Below are positions 12,240-23,811 of a stretch of 64,000 bases of DNA, one piece after another. The position numbers were made by a program, and so were the translations under genes. The stretch's first letter is position 1. The number at the start of each line of letters is the position of its first letter. Below the pieces are notes generated by a model. It was given only the letters and a program-made list of their open reading frames with translations, had not been told where the DNA came from and made no database searches. The DNA is from Hydractinia symbiolongicarpus. Taxonomy: Eukaryota > Cnidaria > Hydrozoa > Anthoathecata > Hydractiniidae. The stretch spans positions 16,568,501 to 16,632,500 of the forward strand of contig NC_079882.1 of assembly GCF_029227915.1 (NCBI RefSeq). Direction: 5' to 3'.

Positions 12240-13328
12240 CCTATAAAGGCTGTAATATGGCCTTTTGCAGTCTAGTAAAGGCTTCATACGTAAATCACGT
12301 GGTTTCACCTGCCTGCGCAGGTTACCATTGGTCTAGTCCTTCCAGTCTCCATGTGCTACAACGTCCCAAGTCGTTTTCAATAGCGCCATTGTCTTACAAC
12401 ACTCTTAACTACGTGCACAGTCCTGTAAAGGCTGTAATATGGCCTTCTGCAGTCTAAAAAAAGCCTCACACGTAAATCACGTGGTTCCATCTGCCTGCGC
12501 AGGTTACCATTGGACTATTCCTTCCAGTCTCAATGCACTACAACGTCCCAAGTCGTTTTCATTGGCGAAGTTGCCTTAGAACACTCTTAACTACGTGCAC
12601 AGTCCTATAAAGGCTGTAATATGGCCTTTTGCAGACTAATAAAGGCCTCACACGTAAATCACGTGGTTTCACCGGTCTGCGCAGGTTACCATTGGCCTAG
12701 TCCTTCCAATTTGAATGCGCTACAACGTCCCAAGTCGTTTTCATTAACGCCGTTGCCTTACAACACTCTTAACTACGTGCACAGTCCTATAAATGCTGTA
12801 ATATGGCCTTTTGCAGTCTAGTAAAGGCTTCATACGTAAATCACGTGGTTTCACCTGCCTGCGCAGGTTACCATTGGTCTAGTCCTTCCAGTCTCCATGT
12901 GCTACAACGTCCCAAGTCGTTTTCAATAGCGCCATTGTCTTACAACACTCTTAACTACGTGCACAGTCCTGTAAAGGCTGTAATATGGCCTTTTGCAGTT
13001 TAAAAAAAGCCTCACACGTAAATCACGTGGTTCCATCTGCCTGCGCAGGTTACCATTGGACTATTCCTTCCAGTCTCAATGCACTACAACGTCCCAAGTC
13101 GTTTTCATTGGCGAAGTTGCCTTACTCTTAACTACGTGTACAGTCCTATAACGGCTGTAATATGGCCTTTTGCAGTCTAATAAAGGCCTCACACGTAAAT
13201 CACGTGGTTTAACCTGTCTGCGCAGGTTACCATTAGTCTACTCCTTACAGTCTCAATGCGCACAACGTCCCAAGTCGTTTTCATTAACGCCATTGCTTTA
13301 CAACACTCTTAACTCTTACGTGCACAGT

Positions 13329-14236
13329 CCTATAAAGGCTGTAATATGGCCTTTTGCAGTCTAATAAAGGCCTCACACGTAAATCACGTGGTTTCACCGG
13401 TCTGCGCAGGTTACCATTGGCCTAGTCCTTCCAATTTGAATGCGCTACAACGTCCCAAGTCGTTTTCATTAGCGCCGTTGCCTTACAACACTCTTAACTA
13501 CGTGCACAGTCCTATAAAGGCTGTAATATGGCCTTTTGCAGTCTAGTAAAGGCTTCATACGCAAATCACGTGGTTTCACCTGCCTGCGCAGGTTACCATT
13601 GGTCTAGTCCTTCCAGTCTCCATGTGCTACAACGTCCCAAGTCGTTTTCAATAGCGCCATTGTCTTACAACACTCTTAACTACGTGCACAGTCCTGTAAA
13701 GGCTGTAATATGGCCTTTTGCAGTCTAAAAAAAGCCTCACACGTAAATCACGTGGTTCCATCTGCCTGCGCAGGTTACCATTGGACTATTCCTTCCAGTC
13801 TCAATGCACTACAACGTCCCAAGTCGTTTTCATTGGCGAAGTTGCCTTAGAACACTCTTAACTACGTGCACAGTCCTATAAAGGCTGTAATATGCCTTTT
13901 GCAGTCTAATAAAGGCCTCACACGTAAATCACGTGGTTTAACCTGTCTGCGCAGGTTACCATCGGTCTAGTCCTTGCAGTCTCAATGCGCACAACGTCCC
14001 AAGTCGTTTTCATTGGCGCTATTGCCTTACAACACTCTCAACTACGTGCACAGTCCTGTAAAGGCTGTTATTTGGCCTTTTGAAGTCTAATAGAGGCCTC
14101 ACACGTAAATCACGTGGTTCCATCTACCTGTGCAGGTTACCATTGGACTAGTCGTTCCAGTCTCAATGCGCTACAACCTCCCAAGTCGTTTTCATTAGCG
14201 GTGTTGCTCTACAACATTCTTAACTACGTGCACAGT
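13329..14236 (+). repeat. Five-monomer (908-bp) tandem duplication, copy 1
   Basis: Repeats at 14237-15144 with an offset of 908 bp, two short of 5 x 182 because of small deletions such as 'aatatgccttttgc' and 'atgcgcacaacg'. Diagnostic variants shared by the copies are 'accatcggtctagtccttgc', 'cattggcgctattgcc' and 'cattagcggtgttgctc'. The outermost monomer start is approximate. Confidence 0.85.
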
Positions 14237-15144
14237 CCTATAAAGACTGTAATTTGGCCTTTTGCAGTCTAATAAAGGCCTCACACGTAAATCACGTGGT
14301 TTCACCGGTCTGCACAGGTTACCATTGGCCTAGTCCTTCCAATTTGAATGCGCTACAACGTCCCAAGTCGTTTTCATTAGCGCCGTTGCCTTACAACACT
14401 CTTAACTACGTGCACAGTCCTATAAAGGCTGTAATATGGCCTTTTGCAGTCTAGTAAAGGCTTCATACGCAAATCACGTGGTTTCACCTGCCTGCGCAGG
14501 TTACCATTGGTCTAGTCCTTCCAGTCTCCATGTGCTACAACGTCCCAAGTCGTTTTCAATAGCGCCATTGTCTTACAACACTCTTAACTACGTGCACAGT
14601 CCTGTAAAGGCTGTAATATGGCCTTTTGCAGTCTAAAAAAAGCCTCACACGTAAATCACGTGGTTCCATCTGCCTGCGCAGGTTACCATTGGACTATTCC
14701 TTCCAGTCTCAATGCACTACAACGTCCCAAGTCGTTTTCATTGGCGAAGTTGCCTTAGAACACTCTTAACTACGTGCACAGTCCTATAAAGGCTGTAATA
14801 TGCCTTTTGCAGTCTAATAAAGGCCTCACACGTAAATCACGTGGTTTAACCTGTCTGCGCAGGTTACCATCGGTCTAGTCCTTGCAGTCTCAATGCGCAC
14901 AACGTCCCAAGTCGTTTTCATTGGCGCTATTGCCTTACAACACTCTCAACTACGTGCACAGTCCTGTAAAGGCTGTTATTTGGCCTTTTGAAGTCTAATA
15001 GAGGCCTCACACGTAAATCACGTGGTTCCATCTACCTGTGCAGGTTACCATTGGACTAGTCGTTCCAGTCTCAATGCGCTACAACCTCCCAAGTCGTTTT
15101 CATTAGCGGTGTTGCTCTACAACATTCTTAACTACGTGCACAGT
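14237..15144 (+). repeat. Five-monomer (908-bp) tandem duplication, copy 2
   Basis: Almost base-for-base copy of 13329-14236. A partial third copy continues to about 15,380, where 'acgcaaatc' reverts to 'acgtaaatc' and the sequence diverges. The very low divergence marks a recent event. Confidence 0.85.
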
Positions 15145-17147
15145 CCTATAAAGACTGTAATTTGGCCTTTTGCAGTCTAATAAAGGCCTCACACGTAAAT
15201 CACGTGGTTTCACCGGTCTGCACAGGTTACCATTGGCCTAGTCCTTCCAATTTGAATGCGCTACAACGTCCCAAGTCGTTTTCATTAGCGCCGTTGCCTT
15301 ACAACACTCTTAACTACGTGCACAGTCCTATAAAGGCTGTAATATGGCCTTTTGCAGTCTAGTAAAGGCTTCATACGTAAATCACGTGGTTTCACCTGCC
15401 TGCGCAGGTTACCAGTGGTCTAGTCCTTCCAGTCTCCATGTGCTACAACGTCCCAAGTCGTTTTTTATTGGCGCCGTTGCTTTACAACACTCTTAACTAC
15501 GTGCACAGTCCTATAAAGGCTGTAATATGGCCTTTTGCAGTCTAATAAAGTCCTCACACGTAAATCACGTGGTTCCATCTGCCTGCGCAGGTTACCATTG
15601 GACTATTCCTTCCAGTCTCAATGCACTACAACGTTCCAAGTGGTTTTCCTTAGCGCCGTGGCCTTAGAACACTCTTAACTACCTGCACAGTCCTATAAAG
15701 GCTGTAATATGGCCTTTTGCAGTCTAATAAAGGCCTCACACGTAAATCACCTGGTTTCACCTGTCGGCGTAGGTTACCATTGGCCTAGTCCTTACAGTCT
15801 CACTGCGCTACAACGTTTCAAGTCGTTTTCATTAGCGCCGTTGCCTTAAGACACTCTTAACTACGTGCACAGTCCAATAAAGGCTGTAATATGGCCCTTT
15901 GCAGTCTTATAAAGGCCTCACACGTTAATCCCGTGGTTTCACCGGTCTGCGCAGGTCACCATTGACCTAGTCCTTCCAGTCCCAATGCGCTACAACGTCC
16001 CAAGTCGTTTTCATTAGCGCCGTTGCCTTACAACACTCTTAACTACGTGCACAGTCCTATAAAGGCTGTAATTTGGTCTTTTGCAGTCTAATAAAGGCCT
16101 CACACGTAAATCACGTAGTTCCATCTGCCTGTGCAGGTTACCATTGGACTAGTCGTTCCAGTCTCAATGCGCTACAACGTCCCAAGTCGTTTTCATTGGC
16201 GCTGTTGCCTTACAACACTCTCAACTACGTGCACAGTCCTATAAAGGCTGTTATTTGGCCTTTTGAAGTCTAATAGAGGCCTCACACGTAAATCACGTGG
16301 TTCCATCTACCTGTGCAGGTTACCATTGGACTAGTCGTTCCAGTCTCAATGCGCTACAACCTCCCAAGTCGTTTTCATTAGCGCTGCTGCTCTACAACAT
16401 TCTTAACTACGTGCACAGTCCTGTAAAGGCTGTAATATGGCCTTTTGCAGTCTAATAAAGGCCTCACACGTAAGTCACGTGGTTCCATCTGCCTGTGCAG
16501 GTTACCAATGGCCTTGTCGTTCCAGTCTCAATGCGCTACAACGTTCCAAGTCGTTTTCATTAGCGCTGTTGCCTTACAACACTCTCAACTACGTGCACAG
16601 TCCTATAAAGGTTGTTATTTGGCCTTTTGAAGTCTAATAGAGGCCTCACACGTAAATCACGTGGTTCCATCTACCAGTGCAGGTTACCATTGGACTAGTC
16701 GTTCCAGTCTCAATGCGCTACAACCTCCCAAGTCGTTTTCATTAGCGCCGCTGCTCTACAACATTCTTAACTACGTGCACAGTCCTGTAAAGGCTGTAAT
16801 ATGGCCTTTTGCAGTCTAATAAAGGCCTCACACGTAAATCAAATGGTTTCACCGGTCTGCGCAGATTACCATTGGACTATTCCTTCCAGTCTAAATGCGC
16901 TACAACGTCTCAAGTCGTTTTCATTATCGCTGTTGCCTTACAACACTCTTAAATACGTGCACAGTCCTATAAAGGCTGTAATATGGCCTTTTGCAGTCTA
17001 ATAAAGGCCTCACACGTAAATCACGTGGTTTCACCGGTCTTCGCAGGTCACCATTGACCTAGTCCTTTCAGTCTCAATGCGCTACAACGTCCCAAATCGT
17101 TTTCATTAGCGCCGTTGCCTTACAAAACTCTTAAGTACGTGCACAGT

Positions 17148-18180
17148 CCTATAAAGACTGTAATTTGGCCTTTTGCAGTCTAATAAAGGCCTCACACGTA
17201 AATCACGTGGTTCCATCTGCCTGTGCAGGTTACCAATGGCCTTGTCGTTCCAGTCTCAATGCGCTACAACGTCCCAAGTCGTTTTCATTAGCGCCGTTGC
17301 TTTACAACACTCTTAACTACGTGCACAGTCCCATAAAGGCTGTAATATGGCCTTTTGCAGTCTAATAAACGCTTCACACGTAAATCACGTGGTTTCACCT
17401 ACCTGCGCAGGTTACAATTGGCCTAGTCCTTCCAGTCTCAATGTGCTACAACGTCTCAAGTAGTTTTCATTAGCGCCGTTGCCTTAAGACACTCTTAACT
17501 ACGTGCTTAGTCCTATAAAGGCTGTAATATGGCCTTTTGCCGTCTAATAAAGGCCTCACACGTAAGTCACGTGGTTTCACCGGTCTGCGCAGGTCACCAT
17601 TGACCTAGTCCTTCCAGTCCCAATGCGCTACAACGTCCCAAGTCGTTTTCATTAGCGCCGTTGTCTTACAAAACTCTTAAGTACGTGCACAGTCCTATAA
17701 AGACTGTAATTTGGACTTTTGCAGTCTAATAAAGGCCTCACACGTAAATCACCTGGTTCCATCTGCCTGTGCAGGTTACCAATGGCCTTGTCGTTCCAGT
17801 CTCAATGCGCTACAACGTCCCAAGTCGTTTTCATTAGCGCCGTTGCTTTACAACACTCTTAACTACGTGCACAGTCCCATAAAGGCTGTAATATGGCCTT
17901 TTGCAGTCTAATAAAGGCTTCACACGTAAATCACGTGGTTTCACCTACCTGCGCAGGTTACCATTGGCCTAGTCCTTCCAGTCTCAATGTGCTACAACGT
18001 CTCAAGTCGTTTTCATTAGCGCCGTTGCCTTAAGACACTCTTAACTACGTGCACAGTCCTATAAAGGCTGTAATATGGCCTTTTGCCGTCTAATAAAGGC
18101 CTCACACGTAAGTCACGTGGTTTCACCGGTCTGCGCAGGTTACCATTGGCCTAGTCCTTCCAGTCTCAATGCGCTACAAC
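17148..18180 (+). repeat. Three-monomer (546-bp) tandem repeat, about two copies
   Basis: Starts at 17148 and 17694 are 546 bp apart (3 x 182). Shared variants are 'aaaactcttaagtacgtgc', 'accaatggccttgtcgttcc' and 'tcacctacctgcgcagg'. The second copy runs into the first fold-back monomer at 18058. Confidence 0.75.
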
Positions 18181-18883
18181 GTCTCAAGTCGTTTTCGTGA
18201 AACCACGTGATTCCAAGTGGTTTCCCTTAGCGCCGTGGCCTTAGAACACTCTTAACTACTTGCACAGTCCTATGAAGGCTGTAATATGGACTTTTGCAGT
18301 CTAATAAAGGCCTCACACGTAAATCACGTGGTTTCACCTGTCTGCGTAGGTTACCATTGGCCTAGTCCTTACAGTCTCAATGCGCTACAACGTCCCAAGA
18401 CGTTTTCATTGGCGAAGTTGCCTTAGAACACTCTTGACGTGCACAGTCCTATAAAGGCTGTAATATGGCCTTTTGCAGTCTAATAAAGGCCTCACACGTA
18501 AATCACGTGGTTTAACCTGTCTGCGCAGGTTACCATTGGTCTAGTCCTTACAGTCTCAATGCGCTACAACGTCCCAAGTCGTTTTCATTAACGCCATTGC
18601 TTTACAACACTTTTAACTCTTACGTGCACAGTCCTATAAAGGCTGTAATATGGCCTTTTGCAGTCTATTAAAGGCCTCACACGTAAATCACGTGGTTTCA
18701 CCGGTCTGCGCAGGTTACCATTGGCCAAGTCCTTCCATTGTGAATGCGCTACAACGTCCCAAGTCGTTTTAATTAGCGCCGTTGCCTTACAACACTCTTA
18801 ACTACGTGCACAGTCCTATAAAGGCTGTAATATGGCCTTTTGCAGTCTAGTAAAGGCTTCATACGTAAATCACGTGGTTTCAC
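17945..18883 (+). repeat. 939-bp tandem duplication, copy 1
   Basis: Matches 18884-19822 at an offset of exactly 939 bp. In monomer register (18058-18996) the unit lengths are 211, 179, 185, 182 and 182 bp. The departure from 910 is explained by the 29-bp fold-back insertion plus a 3-bp loss ('actcttgacgtgc') and a 3-bp gain ('aactcttacgtgc'). Confidence 0.88.
18058..18268 (+). repeat. 211-bp fold-back monomer 1
   Basis: After 'aagtcgttttc' the monomer carries 'gtgaaaccacgtgatt' (18197-18212), the exact reverse complement of consensus bases 54-69, then recopies 13 bases ('ccaagtggtttcc') and completes normally. 16 + 13 = 29 bp explains 211 against 182. The insertion adds a second CACGTG and pairs with the monomer's own bases 54-69 (one mismatch here, 'agtcacgtgg'). 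An opposite-strand templated insertion is the simplest reading. Confidence 0.9.
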
Positions 18884-19822
18884 CTGCCTGCGCAGGTTAC
18901 CATTGGCCTAGTCCTTCCAGCCTCAATGTGCTACAACGTCTCAAGTCGTTTTCATTAGCGCCGTTGCCTTAAGACACTCTTAACTACGTGCACAGTCCTA
19001 TAAAGGCTGTAATATGGCCTTTTGCCGTCTAATAAAGGCCTCACACGTAAGTCACGTGGTTTCACCGGTCTGCGCAGGTTACCATTGGCCTAGTCCTTCC
19101 AGTCTCAATGCGCTACAACGTCTCAAGTCGTTTTCGTGAAACCACGTGATTCCAAGTGGTTTCCCTTAGCGCCGTGGCCTTAGAACACTCTTAACTACTT
19201 GCACAGTCCTATGAAGGCTGTAATATGGACTTTTGCAGTCTAATAAAGGCCTCACACGTAAATCACGTGGTTTCACCTGTCTGCGTAGGTTACCATTGGC
19301 CTAGTCCTTACAGTCTCAATGCGCTACAACGTCCCAAGACGTTTTCATTGGCGAAGTTGCCTTAGAACACTCTTGACGTGCACAGTCCTATAAAGGCTGT
19401 AATATGGCCTTTTGCAGTCTAATAAAGGCCTCACACGTAAATCACGTGGTTTAACCTGTCTGCGCAGGTTACCATTGGTCTAGTCCTTACAGTCTCAATG
19501 CGCTACAACGTCCCAAGTCGTTTTCATTAACGCCATTGCTTTACAACACTTTTAACTCTTACGTGCACAGTCCTATAAAGGCTGTAATATGGCCTTTTGC
19601 AGTCTATTAAAGGCCTCACACGTAAATCACGTGGTTTCACCGGTCTGCGCAGGTTACCATTGGCCAAGTCCTTCCATTGTGAATGCGCTACAACGTCCCA
19701 AGTCGTTTTAATTAGCGCCGTTGCCTTACAACACTCTTAACTACGTGCACAGTCCTATAAAGGCTGTAATATGGCCTTTTGCAGTCTAGTAAAGGTTTCA
19801 TACGTAAATCACGTGGTTTCAC
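18884..19822 (+). repeat. 939-bp tandem duplication, copy 2
   Basis: Nearly identical to 17945-18883, down to rare variants such as 'tcctatgaaggctg', 'cccaagacgttttc' and 'ccttccattgtgaatgcg'. It diverges near 19,800 where 'gcgcaagttaccattggtc' replaces the copy 1 sequence. Confidence 0.88.
18997..19207 (+). repeat. 211-bp fold-back monomer 2
   Basis: Same insertion at 19136-19151 and same unit length, 939 bp after the first. It is a block-duplicated copy and not an independent event. Confidence 0.9.
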
Positions 19823-19934
19823 CTGCCTGCGCAAGTTACCATTGGTCTAGTCCTTCCAGTCTCCATGTGCTACAACGTCCCAAGTCGTTTTCATTAGCGC
19901 CATTGCTTTACAACACTCTTAATTACGTGCACAG

Positions 19935-20844
19935 TCCTATAAAGGCTGTAATATGGCCTTTTGCAGTCTAATAAAAGCCTCACACGTAAATCACGTGGTT
20001 CCATCTGCCTGCGCAGGTTACTATTGGACTATTCCTTCCAGTCTCAATGCACTACAACGTCCCAAGTCGTTTTCATTGGCGAAGTTGCCTTAGAACACTC
20101 TTAACTACGTGCACAGTCTTATAAAGGCTGTAATATGGCCCTTTGCAGTCTTATAAAGGCCTCACACGTTAATCCCGTGGTTTCACCGGTCTGCGCAGGT
20201 CACCATTGACCTAGTCCTTCCAGTCTCAATGCGCTACAACGTCCCAAGTCGTTTTCATTAGCGCCGTTGCCTTACAACACTCTTAACTACGTGCACAGTC
20301 CTACAAAGGCTGTAATTTGGTCTTTTGCAGTCTAATAAAGGCCTCACACGTAAATCACGTGGTTCCATCTGCCTGTGCAGGTTACCATTGGACTAGTCGT
20401 TCCAGTCTCAATGCGCTACAACCTCCCAAGTCGTTTTCATTATCGCTGTTGCTCTACAACACTCTTAACTACGTGCACAGTCCTATAAATGCTGTTATTT
20501 GGCCTTTTGAAGTCTAATAAAGGCCTCACACGTAAATCAAATGGTTTCACCGGACTGCGCAGGTTACCATTGGACTATTCCTTCCAGTCTAAATGCGCTA
20601 CAACGTCTCAAGTCGTTTTCATTATCGCTGTTGCCTTACAACACTCTTTAATACGTGCACAGTCCTATAAAGGCTGTAATATGGCCTTTTGCAGTCTAAT
20701 AAAGGCCTCACACGTAAATCACGTGGTTTCACCGGTCTGCGCAGGTCACCATTGACCTAGTCCTTCCAGTCTCAATGCGCTACAACGTCCCAAGTCGTTT
20801 TCATTAGCGCCGTTGCCTTACAAAACTCTTAAGTACGTGCACAG
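19935..20844 (+). repeat. Five-monomer (910-bp) tandem duplication, copy 1
   Basis: Unit starts at 19935, 20845 and 21755 are exactly 910 bp apart. Shared rare variants are 'gcaggttactattgg', 'acagtcttataaagg', 'aatcccgtggtttcacc', 'tcctacaaaggctgtaattt' and 'actctttaatacgtgc'. Confidence 0.88.
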
Positions 20845-21754
20845 TCCTATAAAGGCTGTAATATGGCCTTTTGCAGTCTAATAAAAGCCTCACACGTAAA
20901 TCACGTGGTTCCATCTGCCTGCGCAGGTTACTATTGGACTATTCCTTCCAGTCTCAATGCACTACAACGTCCCAAGTCGTTTTCATTGGCGAAGTTGCCT
21001 TAGAACACTCTTAACTACGTGCACAGTCTTATAAAGGCTGTAATATGGCCCTTTGCAGTCTTATAAAGGCCTCACACGTTAATCCCGTGGTTTCACCGGT
21101 CTGCGCAGGTCACCATTGACCTAGTCCTTCCAGTCTCAATGCGCTACAACGTCCCAAGTCGTTTTCATTAGCGCCGTTGCCTTACAACACTCTTAACTAC
21201 GTGCACAGTCCTACAAAGGCTGTAATTTGGTCTTTTGCAGTCTAATAAAGGCCTCACACGTAAATCACGTGGTTCCATCTGCCTGTGCAGGTTACCATTG
21301 GACTAGTCGTTCCAGTCTCAATGCGCTACAACCTCCCAAGTCGTTTTCATTATCGCTGTTGCTCTACAACACTCTTACCTACGTGCACAGTCCTATAAAT
21401 GCTGTTATTTGGCCTTTTGAAGTCTAATAAAGGCCTCACACGTAAATCAAATAGTTTCACCGGACTGCGCAGGTTACCATTGGACTATTCCTTCCAGTCT
21501 AAATGCGCTACAACGTCTCAAGTCGTTTTCATTATCGCTGTTGCCTTACAACACTCTTTAATACGTGCACAGTCCTATAAAGGCTGTAATATGGCCTTTC
21601 GCAGTCTAATAAAGGCCTCACACGTAAATCACGTGGTTTCACCGGTCTGCGCAGGTCACCATTGACCTAGTCCTTCCAGTCTCAATGCGCTACAACGTCC
21701 CAAGTCGTTTTCATTAGCGCCGTTGCCTTACAAAACTCTTAAGTACGTGCACAG
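20845..21754 (+). repeat. Five-monomer (910-bp) tandem duplication, copy 2
   Basis: Nearly identical to 19935-20844. Differences are isolated, such as 'cttacctacg' for 'cttaactacg', 'aatagtttcacc' for 'aatggtttcacc', and 'gcctttcgcag'. The low divergence makes it one of the younger events. Confidence 0.88.
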
Positions 21755-22119
21755 TCCTATAAAGACTGTAATTTGGCCTTTTGCAGTCTAATAAAGGCCT
21801 CACACGAAAATCACCTGGTTCCATCTGCCTGTGCACGTTACCAATGGCCTTGTCGTTCCAGTCTCAATGCGCTACAACGTCCCAAGTCGTTTTCATTAGC
21901 GCCGTTGCTTTACAACACTCTTAACTACGTGCACAGTCACATAAAGGCTGTAATATGGCCTTTTGCAGTCTAATAAAGGCTTCACACGTAAATCACGTGG
22001 TTTCACCTACCTGCGCAGGTTACCATTGGCCTAGTCCTTCCAGTCTCAATGTGCTACAACGTCTCAAGTCGTTTTCATTAGCGCCGTTGCCTTAAGACAC
22101 TCTTAACTACGTGCACAGT

Positions 22120-22330
22120 CCTATAAAGGCTGTAATATGGCCTTTTGCCGTCTAATAATGGCCTCACACGTAAGTCACGTGGTTTCACCGGTCTGCGCAG
22201 GTTACCATTGGCCTAGTCCTTCCAGTCTCAATGCGCTACAACGTCTCAAGTCGTTTTCGTGAAACCACGTGATTCCAAGTGGTTTCCCTTAGCGCCGTGG
22301 CCTTAGAACACTCTTAACTACTTGCACAGT
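22120..22330 (+). repeat. 211-bp fold-back monomer 3
   Basis: Insertion at 22259-22274 with the same breakpoints. The next unit begins normally at 22331 and carries 'ggttttacctg', a local change. Confidence 0.9.
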
Positions 22331-22509
22331 CCTATAAAGGCTGTAATATGGCCTTTTGCAGTCTAATAAAGGCCTCACACGTAAATCACGTGGTTTTACC
22401 TGTCTGCGTAGGTTACCATTGGCCTAGTCCTTACAGTCTCAATGCGCTACAACGTCCCAAGACGTTTTCATTGGCGAAGTTGCCTTAGAACACTCTTGAC
22501 GTTCACAGT

Positions 22510-22720
22510 CCTATAAAGGCTGTAATATGGCCTTTTGCAGTCTAATAAAGGCCTTACACGTAAATCACGTGGTTTAACCTGTCTGCGCATGTTACCATTG
22601 GTCTAGTCCTTCCAGTCTCAATGCGCTACAAAGTCTCTAGTCGTTTTCGTGAAACCACGTGATTCCAAGTGGTTTCCCTTAGCGCCGTGGCCTTAGAACA
22701 CTCTTAACTACTTGCACAGT
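22510..22720 (+). repeat. 211-bp fold-back monomer 4
   Basis: Insertion at 22649-22664, only 390 bp after the previous fold-back monomer (211 + 179 bp). Its first half is of a different subtype ('gtttaacctgtctgcgcatg') and it has 'acaaagtctctagtcg'. It looks like a chimera made when a two-monomer segment was duplicated. Confidence 0.9.
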
Positions 22721-23811
22721 CCTATAAAGGCTGTAATATGGCCTTTTGCAGTCTAATAAAGGCCTCACACGTAAATCACGTGGTTTCACCTGTCTGCGTA
22801 GGTTACCATTGGCCTAGTCCTTACAGTCTCAATGCGCTACAACGTCCCAAGACGTTTTCATTGGCGAAGTTGCCTTAGAATACTCTTGACGTGCACAGTC
22901 CTATAAAGGCTGTAATATGGCCTTTTGCAGTCTAATAAAGGCCTCACACGTAAATCACGTGGTTTAACCTGTCTGCGCATGTTACCATTGGTCTAGTCCT
23001 TACAGTCTCAATGCGCTACAACGTCCCAAGTCGTTTTCATTAACGCCATTGCTTTACAACACTCTTAACTCTTACGTGCACAGTCCTATAAAGGCTGTAA
23101 TATGGCCTTTTGCAGTGTAATAAAGGCCTCACACGTAAATCACGTGGTTTCACCTGTCTGCGCAGGTTACCATTGGCCAAGTCCTTCCAATGTGAATGCG
23201 CTACAACGTACCAAGTCGTTTTAATTAGCGCCGTTGCCTTACAACACTCTTAACTACGTGCACAGTCCTATAAAGGCTGTAATATGGCCTTTTGCAGTCA
23301 AGTAAAAGCTTCAGACGTAAATCACGTGGTTTCACCTGCCTGCGCAAGTTACCATTGGTCTAGTCCTTATAGTCTCCATGTGCTACAACGTCCCAAGTCG
23401 TTTTCATTAGCGCCATTGCTTTACAACACTCTTAATTACGTGCACAGTCCTATAAAGGCTGTAATTTGGTCTTTTGCAGTCTAATAAAGGCCTCACACGT
23501 AAATCACGTGGTTTCACCGGTCTGCGCAGGTTACCATTGGCCAAGTCCTTCCATTGTGAATGCGCTACAACGTCCCAAGTCGTTTTAATTAGCGCCGTTG
23601 CCTTACAACACTCTTAACTACGTGCACAGTCCTATAAAGGCTGTAATATGGCCTTTTGCAGTCTAGTAAAGGCTTCATACGTAAATCACGTGGTTTCACC
23701 TGCCTGCGCAAGTTACCATTGGTCTAGTCCTTCCAGTCTCCATGTGCTACAACGTCCCAAGTCGTTTTCATTAGCGCCATTGCTTTACAACACTCTTAAT
23801 TACGTGCACAG

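Larger units (their letters stand above)
20845..23460 (+). repeat. ~2967-bp-spaced large segment, copy 1
   Basis: Matches 23812-26040 with an offset of 2967 bp up to the fold-back monomers and 2577 bp after them. The difference is a 390-bp (two-monomer, 211 + 179) internal duplication present only in this copy, at about 22,331-22,720. Shared markers are 'cacgaaaatcacctgg' and 'cttcagacgtaaatc'. Confidence 0.75.
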